Assembly: GCF_001641265.1 (NCBI RefSeq)
Contig: NW_020167520.1
Location: 1,054,001 to 1,118,000, forward strand
Direction of reading: 5' to 3'
Origin: Pseudogymnoascus destructans
Lineage: Eukaryota; Ascomycota; Leotiomycetes; Thelebolales; Thelebolaceae
DNA: 64,000 nucleotides
The notes under the pieces are model-generated. The model saw nothing but the letters and a program-made list of their open reading frames with translations. It was not told where the DNA came from and did no database searches. Shown here in pieces: positions 1-12,000 of this stretch (positions are counted from its first letter, which is position 1; each line of letters starts with the position of its first letter). Position numbers and translations under genes: made by a program.

Positions 1-1602
1 TCCGCTCTGCTACCCTCTTCCTCTCAACCCTTCGCGCTTCGATTTCAATTTTCCGTTGTTGCACCTGTAGCTGCTTTACTACTTGCTTTGATTCCTTTGC
101 TACTCTTGCCTCTGCCTTTGCTTGTAATTTTGCTTCCTTCTCCTCATGTAACAGTCGGGCGTCTGATGCATATAACTGCCCCCCCTTCTGTAGCGATTTC
201 CGTGCCCTTGCCTTTGCTGTTTTCTGCTCTGCTGACCGTAAGGTAACAATGTCAAGCTCGGTCTTATAGAGCTCAGCCCGATGTAAAACAACTGTAGTTC
301 CACGTGCAAATGATTGAAACCCTTCTCTTGACGGTGATGAGAAAGCTGCCTCTACTCTCTTCTGCCAATGTTTAACTGCCTGTATAGTTTGCACACTAGT
401 TTTTGGAGTTGAGATAAGGTCGTACGAAGCAAATGGCTCATAGTCTGGTGTTTGATTCCGGGTCTCTTGTATTTTATCAATTACTAGTGGAGGATTATAT
501 GGATATAGTCCTGCATTTCTCCAACCTGATTGAATTGTCCGGACAGTTAAGGATTGCCGTCGGATTTGTGGAAGGTCGGTAAGGAACGTACGTAGCTTAT
601 ACTCATAGTCATAGCTACGTACTGCTTGATCAAGTGCCTTTTGATGGAAGTGTTTGCACTGCTTAAAAACTGCTACATCAAGAGGTTGTAGTAGATGCGT
701 AGTATGAGCAGGAAGGCAGCAAATAACAACGTTATGCTCTTCTGCTAATGTGAGAAAGCGCTCCGTTTTATGAGAGTCATGGCCGTCGAGTAATAGGAGG
801 CGGGTGTCGTCTGGTGCCATATGCTCTGCAGATAGTTGAATAAAATGCATGAGGTATTGAATTGCAATGTCGTCGTTTGAATACCCACTCTCATTAACGA
901 TAACAAGAGCATTTGGCTCAAGGTTATCATTATACCATGAGTCCATATGAAGTTTCCCCGGAATGATAATGGCTTCTGCAATTGTTGTACCACTTGCATT
1001 TACTCCCTCAATCACAGTAACAGAGAGCCGATTCTCAGGATTATCAACAGTCCATTGCTTTACACCAATCGGCACAATAACAGCTGTAGATTTATAACAT
1101 CCAATCATGTAGCCAGTCTCGTCAACATTCCATAAGTTATATGGCTTAATGTTGTGTTTTGTAATAAGTGCGTTATATGTAAGGAAAAATTCACCTCTTT
1201 CTTTTGTGCCTGCTTTCTATGCGTATTTAAAGTCTTCGTATGAATCGAGTGGAATTCAGGGTGTGCCTTAAGGAAGCGTTGTAACCACCGTTGCGATGGG
1301 ATCGTACGATCGGGTCGCAAGTCTGCAACAGCCCGTAAAACCATTGATCGGTTTGCAGGGACCCCACGCTTAAGTTGGTCATATATAAATTGACAAACTG
1401 CAGTATCTTGTTCTTGAGATAAAACTCAGTTTTGACCCCCGCGGGGAAGGAGAGGGGTAGTAATGTGTCGTCGGAGTGTCTCACGGTTGACATTAAACTT
1501 GCGGGCAACCCAAGTAATTGTATAAGTATCTGGTTGTTTCAAGTAGAACTGCCGGGCCTCAATAAGACGGTCAGCTCGACTTGGATCGCTATTCAAAGGC
1601 AT
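1..1602 (-). pseudogene. Fot1/pogo-like DDE transposase, partial and broken
   Basis: Reading on the minus strand from an ATG at 1602, the first 55 or so residues form an N-terminal helix-turn-helix region (starts MPLNSDPSRADRLIEARQFY). An in-frame TGA follows near 1433. The same frame then continues with a CENP-B/HTH-like segment (RTIPSQRWLQRFLKAHPEFH) to about 1180. A one-base frame change near 1130-1180 leads into the catalytic part: NVDETGY near 1110, LLLLDGHDSHKTERF near 800, and HTTHLLQPLDV near 690. These are the three acidic motifs of the DDE_1 superfamily endonuclease. The remainder, a charged Ala/Arg/Lys-rich tail, runs off the left edge of the window. The frame is open apart from the two breaks, so this is a fairly young but inactive copy. 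The left terminal repeat lies outside the window. A repeat-like stretch with GAGCGAAGCGAGTGGGTGG at about 1711-1729 may belong to the right terminal repeat; this is unproven. Confidence 0.8.
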
Positions 1603-2879
1603 CGTAGAGGGTTGTTGTTACGACAAATATTATTATTTCATCTATGTATCAAAGTGGCGGTGTACATGCACATATCGCTGTCGCGTGCACAGATCGCTGT
1701 CGCCACCTACGAGCGAAGCGAGTGGGTGGAACACCGAGTAGTTTGGCACATTCGCTATACCAGTAATGTCTCTCGATACAACACTACCATTTACATCGAC
1801 ATGATTCGCCCCTTAGGTGAGCTTATAAAAGCATATATATCCCCCGGTACTTGTGCGTGGCACCTGTAAGCAACATCTCCAAGAGAGATGAGACGCAACC
1901 AGAATAGCGTAAAAGAGAAAGACCGACGTTATTCCGCCGCCGGAGCCAACATGGTTTTATGCACTACAACATCCGACACATATGGCAGGAATAATGGTGT
2001 CAATTCTGTAGCCTATGCGTGCTCTTCGCGTGGTTTTAGTGCCGTGGAGTCTATGTTCCTAATACATATGGGGTAAACCGTACAGTAGGCGCATCGTGGA
2101 TAATCATTGACAATTCCAAGGGGTAATTTACGGACACCATTGTACCATGGTCTCTCCCCAGAGTCTGATTATATGAGTATGTGCGCTCTGTAGGAGTTGT
2201 TGGGTCGCCGTATTCGTCTGTGTGTTTACTACATGGATCGGCAATCTAATGTTACAAGGCAAGGACTCAGACCACCAGCGCAGGGATGTCGTTTTTCGTG
2301 GCTTTTATTCGCTCCGGCAGACCGCGGGTGTGGCTGCCTCGGGACTTCGGATTGGGACGAAGGAAGTATCAGTGCCACATGAGCTTCTTGATACATCTTG
2401 AAAACCCACTCGCCGAGAAAGCTGGTAATACACTGGTGTCCGTATCAGTATGGTAGTACTCGGTGCCGACTGCTCGTACGATCACCTACAGGTTGTAGTT
2501 AGCAGCGAACAGCTAGAACATGGCTCCGAAGCCATTAACTTGCTTTTCCTTGCGCAAGCGAGCACAGCAATGACGATGTTGTACCAGGGGTTGACGGCAC
2601 AAAATATTCCGCTAGTGGTCGTACCCCAGACAGCAGCAACAGCAACTTCGTGTAGGGATATCTCCACAATATGTCAACACGCGCTCGTGTCAGCGCCAAC
2701 CTTCTCCATTCTTATACCTAGAAGACGGGTGAGATTGGGGATTGGGACTAGGGGTTCTGAAATGAGGGGTAAAAACTAAGAAATGGGGCTGGAGTCACCG
2801 TTTATATGGGCCTTGATACCCCCCCCAAGATGTGAAATGTTCTTTGATTTCACCTTTCACTTTCTCGAGCAGCGCAATC
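1603..2879. other. intergenic, no gene recognised
   Basis: No convincing coding region was found. Open frames at 1432-1869 and 2450-2779 (+) have no recognisable motif and an amino-acid make-up typical of chance frames. The last 60 bases or so are pyrimidine-rich and probably form the promoter and 5' leader of the transporter gene that starts at 2880. Confidence 0.5.
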
Positions 2880-5035
2880 ATGGCTGGACCAAAAGCAGTT
2901 GCACCTCCCGTCGACGCTATCGACAAGTATGAGCTTCAGAGTTCTGGACAATATTGCACTGAAGCTAACCAACTCCTAGCAATGAAGCTGGCTACAACCC
3001 AGACCGCGTGAACCTAAACTCGAACATTTCCGGGAGGTAAGCTTTACGAAGCATCCGCTAAAAGGCTTGTGCTGACAAAAACTAGAATAGAGAATCCACT
3101 CGCTGGCATTCCTCGCGACACCCTCTTCTTAGAAGTCGAGAAGTTTGCAGAGGAAAAGGCCCTCACCGAGCATGTTGATGTCCTCAAAAAGGGTGCACTC
3201 GTCGCTCAAGATCCTCTCAACTATGAGGATATTACAGGCGAACACAGTTTAACCGACGGAGAGATTGAGGATCTTCGTAATGAGATCCTACACAAGTGGC
3301 GCCACCCACGAACGCTTTATCTAACCATCCTTCTTTGTTCCGTCGGTGCGGCTGTGCAAGGATGGGATCAGACTGGTTCCAATGGAGCTAATTTGTCTTT
3401 CCCTAGGTTTTTTAACATCGGGACTGAAAGCACCCGCGACCAGCTGCTTGTCGGTCTCGTAAACTCAGCGACATATCTTGGCTCGTCTCTCTTCGGGTGC
3501 TGGATTTCGGATCCTTTGAACTTTTATTTCGGTCGCCGTGGTACAATCTTCTTCTCCGCCGTCTTCTGTTTTCTCCCAGTTATTGGCTCAGCATTCACAC
3601 AGACTTGGCAGCAGCTCTTCGCCTGCCGTATCCTGCTCGGATTTGGAATGGGCGCGAAAGGCTCAACTATCCCAATCTTTGCTGCTGAAAATGCGCCTGC
3701 CACTATCCGAGGCGCCTTAGTTATGAGCTGGCAGATGTGGACAGCCTTCGGAATCTTCCTCGGATACTCTGCTAATCTTGCCGTTGCTCATGTGGGAAAA
3801 AATGCATGGAGACTTCAACTTGGGTCGGCTATGATCCCCGCCATTCCTTTACTCATCGGCGTCTACTTTTGCCCCGAGTCACCGCGTTGGTGCATGAGTA
3901 CGTACATCCAACTGATCTTAAATTTGTAATTAATGCTAATGCTGGAACATCAGAGAAGAATAGATATCCCCAGGCAATGGCGTCTCTATTACGGCTCCGC
4001 AACAGCCCACTCCAAGCAGCTCGCGATCTTTATTACATCCACAAACAGCTCGAGGTTGAGGCCTCCATTATCGGGAAGAGCAACTATGTAACTCGCTTCA
4101 TCGAGCTCTTCACCATTCCTCGTGTTCGCCGCGCGACCCTAGCCTCTTTCACTGTCATGATTGCCCAGCAAATGTGCGGTATCAACATCATCGCATTCTA
4201 CTCTTCTACAATCTTTGCGAAGTCCGGCTTTGACGACTATCAAGCACTGTGGGCTTCATGGGGCTTCGGTCTTATCAACTTCCTCTTTGCGTTCCCTGCG
4301 CTCTGGACAATCGACACGTTTGGACGGCGAGCACTGCTCCTCTTCACGTTTCCTAATATGGCGTGGACCCTCTTAGCTGCTGGACTCTGCGCACTGATTG
4401 ACTTACACTATAAAATCCACTTGGCACTAGTGGCAATGTTCATCTATCTATTTGCCATGTTCTACTCCCCAGGTGAAGGACCTGTCCCATTCGCATACTC
4501 GGCTGAAGTCTTCCCACTGTCCCACCGTGAAGTCGGAATGGGTTGGGCTGTGGCAACCTGCTTTTTCTGGGCTGCTATTCTTTCGATCTTTTTGCCACTG
4601 ATGTTGGTAGCAATGTCTCCCACCGTAAGTTTGCGCCGAATCCTATTCTAATTTCCCCAACTTCCCGCTAACTCATATGAAAAGGGTGTATTCTGCTTCT
4701 ATGCAGGAACTAACGTTATTGCCTTGGTCATGATATTCCTCTGGGTTCCCGAGACCAAACAGCGCACACTCGAGGAGCTAGACTACATCTTCGCCGTCCC
4801 TACCCGCACCCACATGCACTACCAGATCAACAAGGCCCTTCCGTACTTCATCCAGCGATGGGTCTTCTTCAACAAAAACGCAGTCCTCGAACCTCTTTAT
4901 AAATTCGACACTGCCCGGGTGACTGACAAGTCTAGAATTGCGGATATGCATGCGAATGACATCCGACGTGCCGAGCTGCGCAAGGACAACAGTGCCTCTG
5001 ACGAGGACGTGGAGAAGGTTGAGAAACAGAATTAA
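2880..5035 (+). CDS. MFS sugar (myo-inositol-type) transporter
   Basis: Five exons are proposed: 2880-2926, 2980-3036, 3086-3897, 3954-4624 and 4685-5035. All junctions keep frame and have GT..AG ends, and branch-point-like GCTAAC/GCTGAC/GCTAAT sequences precede three acceptors. The product is 645 aa. The N-terminal cytosolic region (about 1-110) contains IENPLAGIPRDTLFLEVEKF, a style seen in fungal inositol/sugar permeases. Twelve membrane segments follow. Family signatures are PESPRW near residue 300, DTFGRR in the second half, and PETKQRTLEELD near the C-terminus. It should be a plasma-membrane proton symporter of the sugar porter family; the exact substrate cannot be read from sequence. 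It stands alone, with broken transposons on both sides. The start ATG at 2880 was chosen because only the two small upstream exons restore the usual N-terminus. Confidence 0.88.
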
Positions 5036-5219
5036 ACTTCAGCACGACAGTAAGCGATTTGACAGTGAACGATTTGGAACCCTGAATTCGCCTATACTTA
5101 AACGTACACTATCCTCTCCCTCTGTCTCTGTAATAACAACTACAAGCAAACGATTTTCAAAGGTCCGGGACCATACACCTATTGGCTGCTGCGATATAAT
5201 TTGTAACCACTAGGGCAGG
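5036..5219. other. 3' flank of the transporter gene
   Basis: Short AT-rich stretch between the transporter stop codon and the first transposon remnant; presumably holds the 3' UTR. No other feature is seen. Confidence 0.4.
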
Positions 5220-6925
5220 TTAATATGGCGTTGTAAATACTGCCTAAAGGAGTATCTTGAGTCTAGCGGAATGAAGATTATTACAAGGCACCTAAAATAA
5301 CACGACATTGATATAGCCTCTACTTAGGAATCTCAAACTACCTCAATTCAAAGCAGCATCGCTAATGCTTTCGATAAAGCTAAGGAGGCGACTTATAAGT
5401 GCCGCTGTCTCTCTACTATTACAACTCAAGCCTTAGACCCTACTGTTGTTACCTTAAGTAGAATAGCAGAATGCATTATAACCTAAGCTCCTTTAGCAAG
5501 TCAGCTTAGTACATCATTAATTGAGCTAGGAGAGCTATTCTGATGCTGTATAATGCAGTTCTTAATATGCTCTGTTTGAAAGTCAAGCTCCCTTATAGTT
5601 TGAGGAGTCTTTAAAGTCCAATTGTTACTCTTAACTATAGGAGGAGTTGGAGTTCTTAAGTGTAGATTCAAGTGAGAGAGAACATTCTACGGCTTGTATA
5701 GAACTAGTCCTATAGCTCGGAACCTGCTCTTGATGTTCTGCTCTGTAAATGCAGCTTTGAATGCTTCTTTAAATGTAGAGAGAAGCTTGAGCTTTGTGAT
5801 ATGATTTAGCCTGTTCTATATGAAGGTTTTAATCTAATGTCTATACAAAAGCTTTAGCGGAGCAAAGCAAAGCTAAATCAAGTGGCTGAAGGATATACAA
5901 AAAGTGTAGTGGCATATAGAGGGTAATTATCTTCCGTTCTGTACAGTAGTGTTGAAATTAAGCTAAGAGGTGGCTCTTATGTCCATTAAGAATGAGAAGG
6001 AGATAGGTTCCGATTGTATGATTGTTTGTATGTTGATTAATGTGTTGAATCCACTCGTACCTAATTGAATTTAAAGTCCACCTATTCTTACTTGGTGTAA
6101 TCACCTAATCGTCTAGCAATCCTAAGTCCTTATACGAAGCTAAGAGGTGATTCTGTGCCTTGAAAATGATGAATGGCAGGAGTGCCCATCTGTACGAATT
6201 AACACCTTGAATAAGTGACACCTATTCCCTATTTCCTAGCTGTATAGTCTTTAGACGGCTCTCTGCTTCCAAGCTTGTGACTACCTTTGCAGTAGCAATA
6301 ACTCCTATTGCAAAACCTGCTTTATCAACGTTGTAGATATCCTGCTCTAAGATACCATATTTCGCGACAATGTTTCATATAAGAGAAAACCACTCTTGAA
6401 TTATCTTTGGATCCTCACATTTGGCTCGTTTGTAATCGTACTTATAACTGAACTTTGCTTCGATTTCTATACAACGCTTAATAAAGTTGGTAGTCTAGTT
6501 TATCCTAATAGGGCTCTCACCTTGTTCAGAGAGTAGAAGGTCGGCCATTTCTTACACAGCTTGCAACTAGGGTGGAAATCCATGCGAATCTAGGTCAGGA
6601 ATGTACTGAACAATAGCTGACTCTTCGTATAGAGTCAACTTGCATGAGTTGGGAATAGAGTTGCATTAGGAAGCCATTCCTTGAATTCGTTGATGTAGTG
6701 TTGTTCAAGGGACATTCAACATTACTGCAGCACCCTTAACATTCTGAATATGGCCTTGTTTAATAGCCTAGATAGCTAAAAGTATTCTACCCTCTTAATT
6801 AGATGATTAGGCTTGTGTTAGTTGTAGCATGTTGACTTTTGTCAAGTTCACATGTCTTTGCATTTTCTATAGCCACTCGCTTGTGGTGGCTACTCGCTTG
6901 TGAAATACGTTAGCTTTAGGATTAA
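5220..6925 (-). mobile_element. heavily mutated Fot1/pogo-like element
   Basis: AT-rich sequence with stops in every frame. It still aligns by eye, on the minus strand, with the better-preserved Fot1-like elements at 42330-45129 and 53007-54729. The N-terminal region (for example atagcctagatagctaaaag near 6763-6782) matches the helix-turn-helix start of those transposases. The stretch near 5970-6000 corresponds to the DGHESH catalytic segment. The right end (6873-6914) carries two copies of CACTCGCTTGTG-like sequence followed by AAATACGTTA. This resembles the terminal repeat of the 53-kb family, which starts ACGTAGTTCACAAGCGAGTC. No matching left end was found. The transition-rich decay fits RIP. 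Confidence 0.6.
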
Positions 6926-7340
6926 TACATATTCTGGTTATTTAATTATATTTTGAAGTAGTAGGGTAGGGAAAAGTGATCGACTTAGTGTCATGATTAA
7001 CTTAGTGTATAACCAAGTTATCCCCCCCTTAATACTAATGTGAAGGCGCATTATAAATTGATATAATTAAAGTAATAGTAGACTACCATAGTATCTACTA
7101 TATTAAGGTATCTACTATATTAAGGTATATATTATAGGGAAAGGTAGTAAATAGTGGTGGTTTAGTAGAAACATAGAGTCTAGAGGTATACTCTGTCATT
7201 GTGATTTTGGAAATTTTGCTTAGCTTTGCCGCTTTTTACCATAAAAACACTAGTAGTAGCGAAAAGTGCAGAAGTCCTTAAAATCACAATGAGAATCGTG
7301 ATTTTAGACCATCATTATAGTAGCTAATAATGGTGTTAAA
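6926..7340. repeat. AT-rich repeat patch with element end and small foldback
   Basis: No gene. 6945-7013 resembles the right terminal end of the Fot1-like family seen at 45046-45129 (shared context gggaaaagtg...). 7093-7127 holds two copies of a 17-bp unit (tctactatattaaggta). 7196-7292 is a 97-bp segment with 13-bp inverted ends (TCATTGTGATTTT / AAAATCACAATGA). Confidence 0.45.
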
Positions 7341-8540
7341 TTAAGTGGTAGCCTATTACTTTATAGGAGAGCTTCGATAGTACTGAAAGCATAGTAAAGC
7401 CTATAGTAATACAGCACCTATAAGCAGAACACAGGCTTTTACCATTCACTGGTACAGTAACTATATTGAGCTTGTCGTGGATCTCCCAGTTGATTTCGTG
7501 TCCGGATAGGACATGAAGCTTACGGGGTACCACCGCTTGTCAGGGTGTTCTTGGTAAAGGACACCAGCTACGACTCCATCGGAGGAGTCTGTCTCCAGCT
7601 TCGTAGGCAATTCGGGGTTGAAGTGGTGAAGTGCCTGTACTGCTAGTAGTTGCCAGCGCAATTCCTCAAAAGCAGCCTCGCATTTGTCTGTCCATCGGAA
7701 CAGCTCTGAGGGACTAGTGATGGTCGTGAGGGGCTGCTATTTTGCTGAAATTGCAAATGAATTGTGTATAGAAGCCACAGAATCCCAGGTAGGACTTCAC
7801 ACCTGTAACAGTGGTCGGTCGGATCCAGTTACGAAGGGGTTTGATTTTGTCAGGGTCCGCTTCGACACCGGAGGTAGTGAGAATGTAACCCAAGTATTTT
7901 GTCCTGGTGACGTTGAACTTGCATTTATTCAAGTCTGCTTGGAGTCCAGCTTCTTGGAGACGCTGTAGGACCTTATGCACATGTTCATGTTCCGTAGAGT
8001 CCTCTGAATAGATTAGGATGTCGTCTAAGTATGTGGTACAGAAGTTGTCTAAGTATTGCATCAGGACGTCATTCATATACCGCTGATAGGTTGCGGGACC
8101 ATTCGTTAGTCCAAATGGCAGCACTTTGCACTTATAGGGTCCATAGCAAGTCCGAAAGGTCGTGTACTCTTCCGAGTCAGGGTGCATCCATATATGATGG
8201 AAGGCTTGTCTGATACCTAGCTTCATGAAGATTTTTGCTTTCGACACCCGTCCTAGTAGTTCGTCAATACGCGGGATGGGGTAGGGATCGTTCCGGATGA
8301 GAACATTTAACTTCCGGTAATCGATGCAAAATCTTAATTTGCGATCCGCTTTCTTTACGAATAGTATTGGGGATGCGGAGGGGCTATTACTGTTTACAAT
8401 GAATCCTTTTTCCAAGTTTTCCAGTAGGTATTGCTTGGTAGCCTTAAGCTCTTCAGTGCCTTGTCGATACAGCGGGGAGAAAGTGTTTGGTAAAGGGGCT
8501 TCGAGCTGTATCTTGTGGTCGTATATGCGGTGCTAGACAA
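7341..8540 (-). pseudogene. Ty3/Gypsy reverse transcriptase-RNase H fragment
   Basis: On the minus strand, 8525 down to about 7714 encodes a Gypsy-type reverse transcriptase. It begins near KATKQYLLENLEKGFIV, continues with SPILFVKKADRKLRFCIDYR, and reaches the catalytic TYLDDILIY near 8020-8045. The thumb region ends near KSYLGFCGFYTQFI. After a frame break the RNase H start follows (LETDSSDGVVAGVLYQEH, 7560-7610). A further shift leads to EINWEIHDKLNIV near 7470-7500. No protease, integrase, gag or LTR is present. Several substitutions, stops and at least two frame changes make it dead. It differs from the complete chromovirus at 55750-62767, so it belongs to a second Gypsy lineage. Its right boundary near 8530-8545 abuts a Fot1-like remnant, suggesting insertion into or deletion across that element. 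Confidence 0.8.
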
Positions 8541-8544
8541 GTTG

Positions 8545-9085
8545 AAACTACACCCTAATAAGCTCAGGATCTTCGCACAAGGCTCTTTAGAAGTCATAAA
8601 TGCGATTAAAATGTGTCTTTAGCTCTAGGCGACATTATATAAACCAATATGCCCATCATGTCCTAACACGTTTTCCCCCCTACGAATTAAGTATATAATT
8701 TTCCACATCTTCTACACTAGAAGGCTAAGATGCAAACCCTCTTGCGTCTATATCTAATATATTCCGAACAACCACTTCTTCTTCTTCTAGTTTAGTTAAT
8801 TATGACAATTGGCTTGGGTTTTAGCACGACGTTTTTCGCTGGCCATTCTATTAGATAGTGCCATGTACGGGACTTTGTAGATTTTAGCAGCAGAGCGACA
8901 ACTAAGTTTTTTTAATAAACGAATAGCTTTGATAGCTAAAATGATTCAAGCTTCTTAAGTTTTAAATCCATTTGTAGTTGTAGAGAAAACACATGTTAAA
9001 GTCAAAAGGTAGTAGGGTGAAGAAAAGTGATTGACTTAGTGTCATGATTGACTTGGTGTACAACCATGTTAATATATTAAGAAGT
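8545..9085 (-). mobile_element. 5' end of a mutated Fot1-like element
   Basis: Matches, with many transitions, the start of the transposase and the right terminal repeat of the element at 42330-45129. Shared landmarks are gatcttcgcacaaggc (8569-8584, compare about 44627-44643), the region of the transposase start near 8960, and a decayed terminal repeat at 9017-9068. Only the N-terminal third is present, because the rest is replaced by the Gypsy fragment on its left. No open frame remains. RIP-type decay is likely. Confidence 0.65.
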
Positions 9086-9445
9086 CATTACTAATATATT
9101 AGGTGTAATATTGTAAAACACTTGTATATCCTAATAAATAATCCTTCTATGCATTTTTAAATACAGACTATATTTAGTTAACATTCAATTGTTTAGGTGT
9201 GAAGTATTATGAATATCTAGATCCTAGTATTTAGAGTATGAATCATACTTAGTTATTAGAGTCTGATTTCTAAAGATAATTAATCTATAGAAGCTAAGAA
9301 TTACTGTATCTAGTGGTAACTAAGGGAGAGTCGTGGTTAGGGCAGAAGTGAGTTTAGCATCATGTCATTAAAATTAAGTAACTAGTACGACTGGATTTCT
9401 TCAGCTATTTCCTTTAACAACTAATGCCATAGAGAATAACCACTA
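9086..9445. repeat. AT-rich repeat remnant
   Basis: No coding frame. About 9268-9400 (core ggtaactaagggagagtcgt) is a diverged inverted copy of 21290-21390, including a shared agcatcatgtcattaaaat stretch. This marks it as part of an unnamed decayed repeat family. The next element (9446-11551) is inserted at its right edge. Confidence 0.45.
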
Positions 9446-11551
9446 ATCAGGGGGGGAAGCAGTTTGCGCCACCTCGAAGCGAGAGGAAGCGGTTTGTGCC
9501 ACCTCAAAATTGTGACCACAAGTACCTAGCCATAGTAATTTGTATGTAAAGGTACTTAAAAATTCAATTCTATGAAATTATCACTTCTTCATTCCCACTC
9601 TCACTCCCACTCCAACGCCCACTCCCACGCCCACCCTCACTCGCACTCTCATATTCGCTCCCAGAATCAGCTTCTGGGTCAGTAATTGGGTCCTGCAACT
9701 CCGGAGGAATTGGGAAGCCCGATTGGGTGAGCTGAGCCACTCTTTTCTTCCGGAGGCGCTCCTGTTTCTGGGCTTCAATTCCTGCCCGGCGGAGCTGCTT
9801 CTGGGCTCGCTTTGCAGCCTGGCTCAGCTTCCAGGCTTCGGCTGTAGCGAGCTTCTGGGCTCGGTTTGCGGCCTGGCTTAGCTTCCGGGCTTCGGCCGCA
9901 GCGAACTTCTGGGCCTGAAGCTCGGCTTTCTGCTTCTGAAGCTCGTGGGCTTCAGAAGCCCGGAGCTCACCTCCACACTGGAGTCGGCCCCGAGCCCGCT
10001 TCGTCTTCGAGCTCTTAACCTGCTGGCGAATAGCCCGTAGGTCGAGCTCCTGGAGCTGGCCGGCAGCTAGAACCTGGGAGGCCCCAGTAACCCAGTTACT
10101 GTAGCTCTGCCGCGAGGGGCTACTGAAGGCCTCTGGAAGCCGGTCTTTCCAGTGTTGTAGGCCCTGTTCTACGCCCTGGAACGTAGTGGGTATAGGGGTA
10201 ATAGGGCGTGGTAGGGTAGGTGTTGTAGGCTCTATAGGTGTAGGCGTAGGCTGCGAGTACGTACGCAGCTTCTCAAGGGCTGTATTACAGCTTATGGGCC
10301 AGATTCCAGCTTTCCGGAATGCTGATTGTATGGTGGCCTCCTTAAAAGTCTGCTCCCGCATATGTGGGAGATCCCTCATAAATAGGGGTAGGTTGTAGGT
10401 AATATCCACCTCTCGTATGGCACGGAGCACGGATTTCCTATGCCAGTGCTTATAAGGCTGGAATATTCTCACATCTAATGGCTGTAAAACGTGTGTAAGG
10501 TGGCTGGGAAACGCCCATACGATGATGTGATATTTAGTAGCCATAATGATAAAATCAGGGCTCGTATGGCTCACATGAGAATCGAGTAGTAGAACCTTCG
10601 GATTTCCCGGGTCGTGTGGAGCTGTAAGCTCTACAAAGTGCTGTAGCCACCGTATAGCAAGCTGGCTATTAGAATAGCCAGTCTCCGAGAGTAGTATCAG
10701 CTCATTCCCATCAAGGTTTTGAGGGTACCACGCCTCCATATGAATTTTACCCGGTACAACAAGTACAGGTGCAATCTTCTGTCCAACTGCAGATACTGCC
10801 TCTATAATCGTAATAGATATACGATTCTCAGGGCTTGGAGTGTAGAGCTGCTTTACAGCTCGGGGGACCATAACTCTCTCACCTCCTGGAATTCCGATCC
10901 TAAAACCAGTTTCGTCCATATTCCAGATTGACTCTGGTTTTATACCAGGCTGTAGTACTAATGCTGTGTACTTTTGAAACCACTTAATAACAGTAGGCTT
11001 CTGTTGAGCTTTCGTACGCTGTTGTGCAATAGGCTTTGTAGTAACAAAGTGAAACTCTATAAGCTCATTCCGTATATATTTAGTGAGCCAGCTCTGTGAC
11101 GGTAGAGGCAGTGGGCTCCGTAGGTGGCATACTGCCCCATAAACCATATGCCTATTAGCCCCTAATCCTAGGTGTTACTGCTCTAGAATCCAGGCCTTTA
11201 GGGCTTCTGTTTGAGCTGTAGAAAGCACCCTATTCTGACCCCCATTTTGGGTAGTTCTGGTGGTTCTAGTGGTTCTTGTGCGGCTGATTTTTGACCGTAT
11301 AGTCAACCTTGGGATCTTAAAAATCCGACTTGCAACAGCTACAGATTCAGAGGGATTTGCTGCAAGCCATTCACAGGCATATGATAGAGAAGTCCCTTCC
11401 ATTAAATGAATTGCATTTAATTACTATATAAATTACTATGGGGGGGAATGCCGAAGGTTTTGGTAAGGAGTAGCGGTGAACGTATGCAAGTTGAGGTGGC
11501 GCAAACCGCTTCCTCTCGCTTCGAGGTGCGCAAACTGCTTCCCCCCCCAAT
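9446..11551 (-). mobile_element. Fot1-like DNA transposon, nearly complete
   Basis: Terminal inverted repeats of about 55 bp are visible. The left one reads GGGGGGAAGCAGTTTGCGCC from 9451. The right one, reverse-complemented, reads GGGGGGAAGCAGTTTGCG and ends near 11548. A TA dinucleotide at 9444-9445 and at 11552-11553 fits the TA target duplication of Tc1-mariner elements, although the poly-G edge makes the exact ends uncertain by a few bases. The element carries one transposase gene on the minus strand and sits inside older transposon debris. Confidence 0.8.
9570..11402 (-). pseudogene. Fot1-like DDE transposase with one premature stop
   Basis: One continuous frame of 611 codons runs from ATG at 11402 to the stop at 9570. 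It is broken only by a TAA at 11175-11177, after residue 75 (AWILEQ*HLGLG). CAA to TAA would be a single C-to-T change, as RIP makes. The first 75 residues are a DNA-binding helix-turn-helix region. The body then shows the DDE_1 motifs NMDETGF (about residue 161), VLLLDSHVSH (about 270) and HVLQPLDV (about 305). The C-terminal 200 residues are Gln/Lys/Ala-rich, probably a coiled coil (repeats of EARKLSQAANRAQKLATAEA), and end in an acidic Ser/Gly/Glu tail. Length and order are normal for Fot1/pogo transposases. The element is therefore close to intact but presumably cannot move by itself. Confidence 0.87.
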
Positions 11552-12000
11552 TAATTGTTAGGTTCTTAATCCACTTTAGAAGTATCACCTCTTATGCGCC
11601 TAACAAACTCTTCTGTTGCTAGCGAGCTTAAGAGCATGTTAAACCTCCGTTAGCATAATGTGTTATAGAACTCTTAGGTAACCCTAGCACTTTCTTAGCA
11701 TGATATATGCCTTGGACTTCCTAGATTTAACGTCTAATACTGCTTAGGCTATTAAGGTTTCACGTTTAGCAATACCTAGATATTCGCAACAATCTATTGT
11801 TAAGTTATTTACAATTATCTGAAGTTGGTAGGGTAAATCCACTGCATTACCTAGTCCCCTGCATTACACTGCCACTTACGTTATTTAGTAGTAAACTATA
11901 AAAATGTATATTTAGCTACAAAATTCATTATATTGGGTGTAAAATGGGGTGCGTCACTCGCTTGCGTGCGTTACTCGCATGTGAAATACGTTATTCGTAA
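11552..12000 (-). mobile_element. terminal part of a mutated Fot1-like element
   Basis: AT-rich, stop-filled sequence. The right end at about 11947-11992 has repeated CACTCGCTTGCG/TACTCGCATGTG motifs followed by AAATACGTTA. This matches the terminal repeat style of the elements ending at 6914 and 54729. The stretch near 11590-11800 resembles the start of a Fot1-like transposase on the minus strand. It was probably split by the element at 9446-11551. Confidence 0.5.

Noticed and set aside
2450..2779. 109-codon plus-strand frame upstream of the transporter
   Set aside because: No family resemblance, and a 61-codon frame overlaps it on the other strand. No support beyond being open.
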